Assembly: GCA_037444005.1 (NCBI GenBank)
Contig: JBBING010000036.1
Location: forward strand, 1-21,815
DNA from: DATLZC01 sp037444005
GTDB taxonomy: Bacteria; Chloroflexota; Dehalococcoidia; DSTF01; JACRBR01
Length of the DNA: 21,815 nt
Direction of reading: 5' to 3'
The translations under genes were made by a program, and so were the position numbers. The notes beneath the pieces were generated by a model. That model saw only the letters and a program-made list of their open reading frames with translations, made no database searches and was not told where the DNA came from. Numbering within the stretch: position 1 is the stretch's first letter; every line of letters starts with the position of its first letter. This document shows, one piece after another, positions 15,558 to 21,815 of this stretch.

Positions 15558-17254
15558 CGCACTCGCTCCTTCCGTCGCTCCTGCGCCGGCTGGTCGATGG
15601 TCTCCTGGAGGCTCGCCCCCGGCGGCACCATGGGGAACGTGTTCTCGTACGGATCGACCTCGAAGTCGATGACCACCGGCCCCGGATGGGCCAGGGCGTC
15701 TTCGATGGCCGCGTCCACCTGCGCCCGGTCGGTCACCCGGATGCCGCGCGCGCCGAACGCCTCGGCGAGCCGGACGAAGTCGGGCTGGAACAGGCGGACC
15801 GCCGACAGGTTGTTCCTGTAGAACAGCTCCTGCCACTGGCGCACCATGCCCAGGTAGCCGTTGTTGATGATGGCGAACTTGATGGGCAGCTCGTACTCGA
15901 CGCAGGTGGCGAGCTCCTGCATCGTCATCTGGAACCCGCCGTCGCCGCAGATCGCCCACACCGTCTCCTTCGGCGCGGCGAACTGAACGCCCATCGCGGC
16001 CGGCACCTCGAAGCCCATGGTGCCCAGCCCGCCGGAGGTGATGAAGCCGCCCGGCTTGTCCACCCAGAAGTACTGCGCCGCCCACATCTGATGCTGGCCC
16101 ACGCCCGTCACGTAATAGGCGTTCGGGCCGCTGTGGTCGTAGATGCGCTTGATGACGTACTGCGGCGGCAGCCCGTCGCCCTCCGGGATGGCGATGGAGG
16201 GGTGCTTCTCGCGCATCTCGCGGAACCAGGCGAGCCAGGCGTCGTGGCGGGCCGGCTGCACCTCGCGGTTCAGCGCCTGCAGCACCCGCTTCACGTCGCC
16301 CACGATGGGCACCGCCACCTTCACGTTCTTCCCGATCTCCGCCGGGTCGATGTCGATATGGATGATCTTGGCCCTGGGCGCGAAGTCCTTGAGCCGGCCC
16401 GTCACCCGGTCGTCGAACCGGGCGCCGATGCCGATGAGGAGGTCGCACTCCGAAAGCGCCATGTTGTTCCAGTACATGCCGTGCATGCCCGGCATGCCCA
16501 TGTTCAGCGGGTGGGTTCCGGGGAAACCGCCGATCCCCAGAAGCGTGGTGATGACCGGCGTCTGGGTCTTCTCGGCGAACTCGACCAGCTCGTCCCAGGC
16601 GCGGGAGATGACCACGCCGTGGCCCGCCAGGATCACCGGGCGTTCCGCCTCGGCGATGAGCTCCGCCGCCTTCTTGATCTGCAGCGGATGCCCCTCGGTG
16701 ACGGGCTTGTAGCCCCGGAGCTCGATGGAGTCGAGCCACGTGAACTCCGCTTCCTGCTGCTGGATGTCGCGGGGGATGTCGACGAGCACGGGGCCGGGCC
16801 GGCCCGTGGTCGCGATGTAGAAGGCCTCCTGGAGCGTCCGCGCCAGGTCGTTCACATCCAGCACCAGCGCGTTGTGCTTGGTGATGGGGATGGTGATGCC
16901 GGTGATGTCGGCCTCCTGGAAGCCGTCCCGGCCGATGAGCCACGTGACTACCGCCCCGGTGATGCACACCAGCGGCACCGAGTCCATCCACGCGTTGGCG
17001 ATGCCGGTGACGAGGTTGGTGGCCCCGGGCCCGGAGGTGGCCCAGCAGACCCCGGGCTTGCCGGTCACGCGCGCGTACGCGTCGGCCGCGTGGGCCGCGG
17101 CCTGCTCATGCCGGACGAGCACGTGCTTGATCTGCGGGTAATTCTTGAGTTGGTCGTACAACGGGAGGTTGGCCCCGCCGGGGTAGCCGAAGACGTACTC
17201 GACCCCCTCTCGGACGAGGCACTCCATCACGATCTGCGCGCCTGTCAGCTTCAT
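15554..17254 (-). CDS. ilvB: Acetolactate synthase catalytic (large) subunit
   Basis: A 566-aa thiamine diphosphate enzyme forming acetolactate or acetohydroxybutyrate from pyruvate. VFGYPGGANLPLYDQL and VRHEQAAAHAADAYAR (catalytic Glu near residue 50) form the N-terminal active site. The central domain holds VILAGHGVV and IGIGARFDDRVTGRL (FAD region). GDGGFQMTMQELATCVEYEL with INNGYLG (near residues 430-455) is the ThDP-Mg motif. ATG 17254 (MKLTGAQIVMECLV) follows GAGGGAG. It is the first gene of the operon, 285 nt after the T-box terminator. Confidence 0.96.
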   Translation of the reverse strand: MKLTGAQIVMECLVREGVEYVFGYPGGANLPLYDQLKNYPQIKHVLVRHEQAAAHAADAYARVTGKPGVCWATSGPGATNLVTGIANAWMDSVPLVCITGAVVTWLIGRDGFQEADITGITIPITKHNALVLDVNDLARTLQEAFYIATTGRPGPVLVDIPRDIQQQEAEFTWLDSIELRGYKPVTEGHPLQIKKAAELIAEAERPVILAGHGVVISRAWDELVEFAEKTQTPVITTLLGIGGFPGTHPLNMGMPGMHGMYWNNMALSECDLLIGIGARFDDRVTGRLKDFAPRAKIIHIDIDPAEIGKNVKVAVPIVGDVKRVLQALNREVQPARHDAWLAWFREMREKHPSIAIPEGDGLPPQYVIKRIYDHSGPNAYYVTGVGQHQMWAAQYFWVDKPGGFITSGGLGTMGFEVPAAMGVQFAAPKETVWAICGDGGFQMTMQELATCVEYELPIKFAIINNGYLGMVRQWQELFYRNNLSAVRLFQPDFVRLAEAFGARGIRVTDRAQVDAAIEDALAHPGPVVIDFEVDPYENTFPMVPPGASLQETIDQPAQERRKERVR

Positions 17255-17538
17255 TGCCTGCTCCCTCTTCGCAGAACCCGGCCTTCGTTCGAACGGCCGG
17301 AGTGGTCGTATCGTTTCGGTCGATGGCGGGAGGCCGCCCTGCGCGCCCGTGCGGGGCGGGCGGCGTCTACCGGACGAGGAGGGCCAGCCCTTCCCCGCTG
17401 GGAAGGACGCCCTCCCGACGAAGGAGGAGGAGCGCTACTGCACGGTCCCGACGAACGCATGCGTGGGCGCGCCTCGGGACCGGGTTCGCCTCCGACAACG
17501 GCGGATACGCACGTCGCTTCACGGTCGCGCGTCCTGAC
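17255..17538 (-). promoter_or_regulatory. Long leader segment between T-box terminator and ilvB
   Basis: About 285 nt of untranslated leader remain after the terminator T-run. It contains a nested hairpin at 17378-17415 (outer GGAGGG/CCCTCC, inner CTTCCC/GGGAAG) and the 10-bp palindrome CGTTCGAACG at 17286-17295. Open frames across it have no protein-like composition. A second control layer is possible but unproven. Confidence 0.35.
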
Positions 17539-17577
17539 AAACAGAAAACCCGCACCAGAAGGGATCCCTGGCGCGGG
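17539..17577 (-). terminator. T-box controlled intrinsic terminator
   Basis: Minus strand: CCCGCGCCAG (17577-17568) pairs over 10 bp, including one G-T, with CTGGTGCGGG (17558-17549). The run TTTTCTGTTT (17548-17539) follows. The loop and 3' arm contain CCCTTCT (17563-17557), which can instead pair with AGAAGGG (17593-17587) at the T-box to form the antiterminator. The two structures exclude each other. Confidence 0.85.
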
Positions 17578-17810
17578 ATGGTACCACCCTTCTCCGGCCC
17601 GCCTCGCTGGCGGGCGCGGACTCTTGCGCTGTAACGGGCGTTCCCGGCCGGGACTCCACCGTTCGGCTTCGCCCCGGCGGCTCCCGGGCGAGTTCGGGGC
17701 GCTTTCCGCTGCCGGCCTCGCACCCTCACGGCCGGCTCTCTGCGAGCGTCGCTCGCCCCTACTACTCCCGTTCGCAGCCGTTCCGTCCCGCTCTCGCGGG
17801 AGCGAATGGT
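17549..17810 (-). ncRNA. T-box leader (tRNA-Leu sensing riboswitch) of the ilv-leu operon
   Basis: The T-box core reads AGGGTGGTACC (17590-17580), with TGGT able to pair with an uncharged tRNA end carrying discriminator A. Upstream, Stem I has the AGTA/GAA loop-E partners, a GAGAGCCGG...GGGTGCGAGGCCGG apical part, and GGGGCG/CGCCCC flanking the specifier loop. The specifier is CTC (17692-17690) directly after GAA, a leucine codon. CCGTTA and AAGAGT, typical of the Stem II/III linker, are present, and the hairpin GCCCGCC/GGCGGGC just before the T-box is Stem III. The expected action is that uncharged tRNA-Leu stabilises the antiterminator and lets transcription reach ilvB. Confidence 0.88.
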
Positions 17811-17816
17811 GGCGAC

Positions 17817-17845
17817 ACTATACCGGCGCCCGATTCGCGCGTCAA
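17817..17845 (-). promoter_or_regulatory. Promoter of the ilv-leu operon
   Basis: Minus strand: TTGACG (17845-17840), a 17-nt spacer and TATAGT (17822-17817), a near-consensus sigma70 promoter. The start would be near 17810, giving a leader of about 555 nt that carries the T-box. Confidence 0.85.
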
Positions 17846-17867
17846 GCGTCACGGCGTGCGGGCCGGG

Positions 17868-17873
17868 TATACT
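17868..17873 (+). promoter_or_regulatory. Possible -10 element for the sortase gene
   Basis: TATACT lies 28 nt before the GTG start on the plus strand. No good -35 exists at the right distance. It is back to back with the ilv promoter, about 25 bp from that promoter's -35, so the two could influence each other. Confidence 0.35.
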
Positions 17874-17901
17874 GACAGCCGACGTCGAGAGGGAAGGCCC
17901 C

Positions 17902-18600
17902 GTGGCACGAAGCAACCTCAACCCGCTCTCGCTCGCGATGATGGGCGCAGGATTCGCCGCCCTCATCGCCGCGGCGGTGCTCTTCGCCCTTCAGGTCCTC
18001 GGCTTTGCGGAGGTGGGAGGGAAGAGCGGCCCCGAGACGGGCACGGCGTTCAACGCGTCGAAGTTCCTGGAGGCGCCACCTCCGCCGCCCCCGACGCCCA
18101 CCGGCGTCCCGCCCAGCGACGCGCCCGTCGCCCGGCTGGTCATCCCCAGGATCGGCGTCGACGCCCCTGTTCAGGTGAAGAGCGTCGACCCCGACGGCGT
18201 CATGCAGGCGCCCGACGGGCCCTGGAACGTGGCCTGGTACGACTTCTCCTCGAAGCCGGGCTTCGGGGGCAACGTGGTGTTTTCGGGCCACGTGGACTAC
18301 GTCAATGTAGGGCCCGCGGTGTTCTGGGACCTCGGCGACCTCGAGCAGGACGACATCATCGAGGTTCGCCTGGAGGACGGGACGGTCTACCGCTACCGGG
18401 TCGTCGCCAAGAACGCCTTCGACGCCCGCTCGGCGCCCATCGAGCGTATCGTCGGGCCGACGCCCGTGGAGTCCGTGACCATCATCACGTGCGCAGGCAC
18501 GTTCGACCCCTCCTCGCGACAGTACGACCAGCGCCTCGTGGTGCGCGGCGAGCGCATCGTCGAGCAGGCCCCGGGCGAGCCCTCGGCCGCGGGCGGATAG
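17902..18600 (+). CDS. Class F-type sortase
   Basis: A 232-aa membrane-anchored cysteine transpeptidase. A signal-anchor helix occupies residues 10-35 (LAMMGAGFAALIAAAVLFAL), followed by a Pro-rich linker (APPPPPPTPTG). The sortase barrel carries the catalytic His130 (VVFSGHVDY), Cys197 (VTIITCAGTF) and Arg211 (QYDQRLVVRG). GTG 17902 has GGAAGG five nt upstream; the frame opens further left only through the ilv promoter. It stands alone between the ilv promoter and the tRNA genes. I found no LPxTG-like substrate in the window, and class F enzymes are often unlinked to their targets. Confidence 0.9.
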   Translation: MARSNLNPLSLAMMGAGFAALIAAAVLFALQVLGFAEVGGKSGPETGTAFNASKFLEAPPPPPPTPTGVPPSDAPVARLVIPRIGVDAPVQVKSVDPDGVMQAPDGPWNVAWYDFSSKPGFGGNVVFSGHVDYVNVGPAVFWDLGDLEQDDIIEVRLEDGTVYRYRVVAKNAFDARSAPIERIVGPTPVESVTIITCAGTFDPSSRQYDQRLVVRGERIVEQAPGEPSAAGG

Positions 18601-18614
18601 CGTCCCGGCTCCAT

Positions 18615-18644
18615 TTGTCGCCCGCGGCTGCGGTAGGGTAATCT
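18615..18644 (+). promoter_or_regulatory. Promoter of the first tRNA-Ser
   Basis: TTGTCG (18615-18620), an 18-nt spacer and TAATCT (18639-18644), ending 6 nt before the tRNA 5' end. A TATCAT at 18789-18794 may serve the second tRNA-Ser, although its -35 is weak. Confidence 0.5.
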
Positions 18645-18650
18645 GAAGCC

Positions 18651-18740
<90 letters not shown>

Positions 18741-18818
18741 CCCCCCGTCTTCCCTCCGATTGCGTGACCCTTCGATGCGGCCAGCGGGTATCATGAGGTA
18801 GCGTCCACGCCCTCGCGC

Positions 18819-18906
18819 GGAGAGGTGCTGGAGTGGACGATCAGGCGCGCCTGGAGAGCGCGTAGGGAGCAATCCCTCGTGGGTTCGAATCCCACCCTCT
18901 CCGCCA
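18819..18906 (+). tRNA. tRNA-Ser (anticodon GGA)
   Basis: Acceptor GGAGAGG/CCTCTCC, G, then encoded CCA. The anticodon stem CGCGC/GCGCG encloses loop CTGGAGA with GGA at 18853-18855, reading UCC and UCU. The long variable arm GGGAGCAATCCC and T-arm GTGGGTTCGAATCCCAC identify a serine tRNA. Its acceptor and T-arm are identical to the first tRNA-Ser. Confidence 0.95.
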
Positions 18907-19151
18907 CTTTCCCCAAAACGCCACTGACGCGACACCTCATGGCGGCCCTTCCGCGGGTGGGCGGCGGTATTCGCGCGGGCTCTGGCCTTCCCGAGCGATG
19001 ACGGTGGACCCTTCGTATGGGGAGCCGCCGAGGGATGACGCGGAGGCGGACGCGGAACCGGGGAAGCGCCTCCGGGCCCCGCGCGGCACGCCGATCCAGA
19101 CCGCGCGCCGGCGTCCCGAAGGGCGATGCGCGATTCGGCCGTGGCGGAAGC
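18907..19151. other. Spacer between tRNA-Ser and the YtxH gene
   Basis: These 245 nt show no convincing gene, RNA or terminator. Open frames on both strands run through tRNA sequence or have Arg/Pro/Gly shadow composition. Confidence 0.4.
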
Positions 19152-19601
19152 TCAGTTCTGGCGGCCAATCATCCGGCGGTATTCGTCGCGAAGGCGGGCC
19201 TGCGCCTCGCGGGACGCCGCCCGGCCCTGCTCGATGGCCTCGCGGACGCGCTGGCGGGCCGCGTCGGCCCACGTCCGCGCGTGCTCCAGCAATCCCCCCG
19301 CGCCTTCGTGGGCCTCGGCGCGCCCTCGCAGGTCCGCGATGCGTTGACGAACGCGGGTCGGAAGCTCCTCCGGGTGCGCCGCCAGGTCCTGCAGCCCCTC
19401 GCGGAGCTCGCGGAGCAGCTCCTCTCCGGTTCGGGGCGCGAAGAGCGTGCCGCCCGCGAAGCCGGTCACGAGCCCCAGGAGGAGCCCCGCGCGCATCCCA
19501 CCCTTTCGGGGCCGCGGGCCCTCCCCAGACGTGACCTCGCGCTCCAGGGTGGCGACGCCGGCCTCGACGTCGGCCTCGGGTTGGGCGATGGTCGTGGTCA
19601 T
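19152..19601 (-). CDS. YtxH-domain membrane protein
   Basis: A 149-aa protein. A polar N-terminus is followed by a glycine-rich hydrophobic segment at about 36-55 (MRAGLLLGLVTGFAGGTLFA) and then APRTGEELLRELREG, the YtxH hallmark. A long charged helix (about 60-145) is predicted to form a coiled coil. ATG 19601 has GGAGG eight nt upstream. It follows the DUF948-like gene by 17 nt, and YtxH and DUF948 genes are often neighbours. A role in the envelope or general stress is inferred from family context only. Confidence 0.85.
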   Translation of the reverse strand: MTTTIAQPEADVEAGVATLEREVTSGEGPRPRKGGMRAGLLLGLVTGFAGGTLFAPRTGEELLRELREGLQDLAAHPEELPTRVRQRIADLRGRAEAHEGAGGLLEHARTWADAARQRVREAIEQGRAASREAQARLRDEYRRMIGRQN

Positions 19602-19618
19602 CGCATGCGCCTCCTGCC

Positions 19619-19975
19619 TTAACGGCGGCGACGGCCTAGGCCCAGCAGGACGCTCAGGGCCTTCCACACGGCCGACGCGACGCCGTAGATGCGGATCACC
19701 GGGTTCACGGCCTTCTCGCTCATGAATTCAGTGGTGCCGCGCACCGTCTCGGTCGTCCCCTTGACGTTGTCGAGGATGGGCTTGACGTCGTCGTCGAGGA
19801 TGCGCCGCACGGAGCCGATGATCGCCTTCGAGCCGAAGCCGATGACCAGGAGGACCGCGGTCATTACCAGAAACATCAGGGCCCAGCTCAGTCCGACAGC
19901 GATGATCACCCAGTCGCGGAACTCCTCGCGGAAGCTGAGCGTCCCCGCCTGGGAGACGAGCTCGGTCAGCGTCAT
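19619..19975 (-). CDS. DUF948-like single-pass membrane protein
   Basis: A 118-aa protein with a transmembrane segment at about 22-46 (WVIIAVGLSWALMFLVMTAV). A chemoreceptor-like helix, DDVKPILDNVKGTTETVRGT, then leads to FMSEKAVNPVIRIYGVASAV and an Arg-rich end. The pattern of a hydrophobic helix followed by regularly spaced charged and Thr residues fits DUF948. ATG 19975 has GGAGGA upstream. A TATACT -10-like hexamer lies at 20007-20002 without a good -35. It forms a two-gene unit with the YtxH gene. Confidence 0.72.
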   Translation of the reverse strand: MTLTELVSQAGTLSFREEFRDWVIIAVGLSWALMFLVMTAVLLVIGFGSKAIIGSVRRILDDDVKPILDNVKGTTETVRGTTEFMSEKAVNPVIRIYGVASAVWKALSVLLGLGRRRR

Positions 19976-20071
19976 CGGCTTCCTCCGGACAAGCGGGAGC
20001 AAGTATACCAACAGGTACACGCGAGCGCGCGAGGACGCGAGCGGGCGTCCCCGGTGGGCGAAGGCCCGGTT

Positions 20072-20503
20072 TCATTGAACGCGGACGAGCGTGGCGGCGC
20101 TGTCCGCCTCCACGCGCTCGCCGGTGCGGAGGTCCCGTCCGGCGACGTGCGCGACGAGCACATAGTCGCCCGGGGCCTTGGCCCGGAGGGCCCACACCGC
20201 CCACCGCCATCGTCCCGGATGGAGCGTCCCCAGGTGGCGCTCCGCCGGGCCCAGACTGCGCATCCCGGCGCGGTCGTATGCGAGGGAGACCTCGACGCCT
20301 TCGAGAACTCCGGGCCCCGCGTAGCGGACCAGTGCGAGCGCGAGGAACGGTCGGCCGGCGGCGACCTCGCGCGGGGCGATGAGGCGCGCCTCGAGGCCGC
20401 TCACCGTCACCGTCGCGGCGATGACGCCGCCGTCCTGCGCGCGGGCCGGTGGCGGACCCGGCGCACCGAGCGCCGCCGCCATCGCGAGCAGCGCAAGGAG
20501 CAA
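20072..20503 (-). CDS. Exported Ig-like domain protein
   Basis: A 143-aa protein with a signal peptide (LLLALLAMAAALGAPGPPPA, cleavage after ARA). A single beta-sandwich-like domain follows: ATVTVSGLEARLIAPREVAA, then RPFLALALVRYAGPGVLEGVEVSLAYD, ending WALRAKAPGDYVLVAHVAGR. The start is uncertain. TTG 20503 preserves the whole signal peptide and lies 5 nt after the preceding stop; ATG 20482 would remove most of it. It is the third gene of the exported-protein cluster. It resembles FixH/YtkA-like or CARDB-like folds only loosely, and the function is unknown. Confidence 0.65.
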   Translation of the reverse strand: MLLALLAMAAALGAPGPPPARAQDGGVIAATVTVSGLEARLIAPREVAAGRPFLALALVRYAGPGVLEGVEVSLAYDRAGMRSLGPAERHLGTLHPGRWRWAVWALRAKAPGDYVLVAHVAGRDLRTGERVEADSAATLVRVQ

Positions 20504-20508
20504 GCGGC

Positions 20509-21114
20509 TTAGCGGCGACGCTCGATGGTCAGGCGGATGCGGAGACGTCGCCGCACGAAGACCCCGGCGCCCGTCACCAGCAGCGCCGCCGCTGCGAGTT
20601 GTGGCCACGGCGAATAGTCGTCCAGTGTGCGGGTCGCCTTGAGCCTCCACGCCTCCCACCGGCTCGCGGGTTTGATGTCGAACGTGACGAGGGTCGCGAC
20701 GGCGGGCCCGACGCGCGTGCCCTCGCCCTCGCCGACGGGGCTCGCCTCCAGATAGGCCGCGTACGGACCCGGGTCTGCGCCCACTGGCAGGTCGAGCGCC
20801 ACTTCGACCGACTACGACGCGCCGGGGGCGAGGTGGAACCGGGCGGGGTCCAGCCGGAACCATGCTTCGGGCGGCGCCTTGCGTCCTGGCTGGGCCGGGT
20901 CGGTCACCCGCACCCGGTAATCGCCGGCCGTGTCGCCCGGATTCGAGACGGTGAGAGTGGGCAGGTGATAGCGTCCCCCGGGGGTCAGGCGCTCCTCGAC
21001 GGCCACCCGCCCGAGGTTCACGCCGACCCCCACGTCCGCCCGGGCGCCTCCGGCTGTCCCCAGGCCGAGCGCGAGCAATGCGATGACGAGGGCCTGAAGC
21101 CCCGGCGCCCGCAT
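20509..21114 (-). pseudogene. DUF916-like surface protein split by an in-frame TAG
   Basis: One continuous frame has a single TAG at 20814-20812. The first part is 100 codons: signal peptide MRAPGLQALVIALLALGLGT, mature start ADVGVGV, then Ig-like strands ending FHLAPGAS. The second part resumes SVEVALDLPVGADPGPYAAY and ends with a transmembrane helix (LAAAALLVTGAGVFV) and an Arg-rich cytoplasmic tail. The domain runs across the stop without a shift: PGAS-stop-SVEV fits the usual PGxSxxVxVxLxVP pattern of this fold. A CAG (Gln) to TAG change would explain it. If real, the product is a soluble fragment without its anchor. The whole resembles WxL-interacting DUF916 proteins. Confidence 0.7.
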
Positions 21115-21119
21115 GCCGG

Positions 21120-21671
21120 CTAGCTCGCGACGGCGAAGACCGTAATGGTCGTGTTCGCCGTCTGTCCGATGCCGTTGCTGTTCGGGCACGGCATGTAGAA
21201 CTTCGACGTGAACGTGAGCGTCGCGGCGGGCGCCATGGCATTCATCAGCGTGGACCCGGACGAGGAGGTCCCTAGGAACTGCTCCGCTCCGCCCGCCGGG
21301 GTCACGGTGCGGGCGAACTGGTTCGGGCCTGTGCCCCCTGGGGAACAGTTGCGGGCGCCGGCGATGAGGGTCCAGAGGGTCGACCCGCCACTGCCCGTGG
21401 CGTCCGCTCCGTACGCCCGCAGGCTGATGCTGACATTCCCCGTATTGGTGGCGGTGAAGCTGACCGGCGGGGTGAGCTGGTTCGACGCCTTCGACGTGCC
21501 GAACTGCAGCGTGCCGTAGTTCACCGACGTGGGCGACACGGTAATGGCGACGCTCTGGACCGACACCGTCGCCGAGATGTTCTGCGAGCCGGATTGGCCT
21601 ACAGCGGGGAGCGCCAGGCCGGCGGCGCCGAGGCTCAGGAGGACGAAGACGGAAAGCGTGCGGAGAAGCAT
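21120..21671 (-). CDS. Exported WxL/coat-like surface protein
   Basis: A 183-aa protein with a signal peptide at residues 1-25 (MLLRTLSVFVLLSLGAAGLA, then LPAVGQS). The mature part is rich in Ser, Thr, Gly and Asn, with beta strands such as VAITVSPTSVNYGTLQFGTS and FTATNTGNVSISLRAYGAD. Two Cys (109 and 162, in RNCSPG and YMPCPN) could form a disulfide, and the end TANTTITVFAVAS is a final strand. Its amino acid use (Ser/Thr/Asn) is unlike the Ala/Arg-rich neighbours. ATG 21671 has AAAGGA eight nt upstream; ATG 21680 is possible but sits directly on it. It is the first gene of a cluster with the split DUF916-like gene 5 nt downstream, which suggests a cell-surface assembly. Confidence 0.75.
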   Translation of the reverse strand: MLLRTLSVFVLLSLGAAGLALPAVGQSGSQNISATVSVQSVAITVSPTSVNYGTLQFGTSKASNQLTPPVSFTATNTGNVSISLRAYGADATGSGGSTLWTLIAGARNCSPGGTGPNQFARTVTPAGGAEQFLGTSSSGSTLMNAMAPAATLTFTSKFYMPCPNSNGIGQTANTTITVFAVAS

Positions 21672-21729
21672 GGTGCGCATCCTTTCGCTCGACCCGCCGT
21701 GCGGCGGGAACATCCCTGTTCGAGCGCGA

Positions 21730-21758
21730 ACGGTACCGGAGGCGCAGCGTCGTGTCAA
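21730..21758 (-). promoter_or_regulatory. Promoter of the exported-protein cluster
   Basis: Minus strand: consensus TTGACA (21758-21753), a 17-nt spacer and TACCGT (21735-21730). Transcription would start near 21723. The right-end repeat element lies directly upstream, with its TGAGGCA sites near -46 and -80, where an activator could bind. Confidence 0.65.
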
Positions 21759-21768
21759 GACCCCGATC

Positions 21769-21812
21769 TGCCTCATTGAAAGGGTTACCGAACGGGGAGC
21801 GTTGCCTCAGAA
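21769..21812 (+). repeat. Unassigned ~45-bp element, right copy
   Basis: Plus strand: TGCCTCA (21769-21775), GGTTACC (21783-21789), AAC, GGGGAG (21794-21799), CGT and TGCCTCAGAA (21803-21812). It matches the left-end copy in order and in spacing, 34 versus 35 nt between the TGCCTCA words, with small insertions and deletions. It lies immediately upstream of the TTGACA of the exported-protein promoter. Confidence 0.6.
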
Positions 21813-21815
21813 TCA

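Noticed and set aside
17251..17460. A 69-codon frame in the ilvB leader
   Set aside because: Ser/Arg/Pro-rich composition, no ribosome binding site, and it runs into the ilvB start; more likely untranslated leader.
17806..17901. An upstream ATG at 17806 for the sortase
   Set aside because: It would place the coding start inside the ilv promoter and T-box start region and adds residues without protein-like character before the signal anchor.
20812..20814. TAG read as pyrrolysine or by code reassignment
   Set aside because: Several neighbouring genes end at TAG, and no supporting tRNA or synthetase is in the window; nonsense mutation or error is simpler.

Overview
The window is very GC-rich, about 70% by eye. 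It carries a dense set of chromosomal housekeeping genes and looks like ordinary chromosome rather than a plasmid or phage. My best guess for the source is a high-GC member of the Chloroflexota (Dehalococcoidia-like). The reasons are a leucine T-box on the ilv-leu operon, a class F-type sortase, an ACT-domain malic enzyme, a DUF2851 gene behind a small XRE regulator, YtxH/DUF948-like envelope genes and a coenzyme F420-type LLM oxidoreductase. Methylomirabilota/Rokubacteria or a deep actinobacterium are alternatives. The assignment is inference. Promoters fit a sigma70-like consensus with 17-18 nt spacers.

Left part (1-9150): a UbiA-family prenyltransferase (-) and an LLM flavin oxidoreductase (+) diverge. 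They are followed by an XRE regulator coupled by a GTGA overlap to a DUF2851 gene (+). This gene converges on, and overlaps by 50 bp, a membrane protein (-) made of a degenerate PP2C domain and a beta-propeller. Next comes an ACT-domain malic enzyme (+) with a good promoter. Two small paralogous genes (-) of unknown function follow, separated by a promoter with a 16-bp tandem repeat. An ArsR-type regulator (-) comes last, and its 5' end stops abruptly at a pair of REP-like hairpins.

Centre (9279-17845, all -): a branched-chain amino acid operon read right to left, from a sigma70 promoter through a T-box leader with a CTC (Leu) specifier and terminator/antiterminator into ilvB-ilvN-ilvC, then leuA, an AbrB-type antitoxin plus PIN toxin, then leuC-leuD and a 56-aa Cys-tailed peptide gene. 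The toxin-antitoxin pair sits inside the pathway operon and has its own promoter with an operator-like direct repeat. leuB and ilvD are not in the window.

Right part (17868-21815): a sortase (+) divergent from the ilv promoter, two tRNA-Ser genes (CGA and GGA, +), a DUF948-like/YtxH pair (-), and a three-gene cluster (-) for exported proteins. The middle gene of that cluster is split by an in-frame TAG. Both window ends carry the same roughly 45-bp element in inverted orientation, which I cannot assign.
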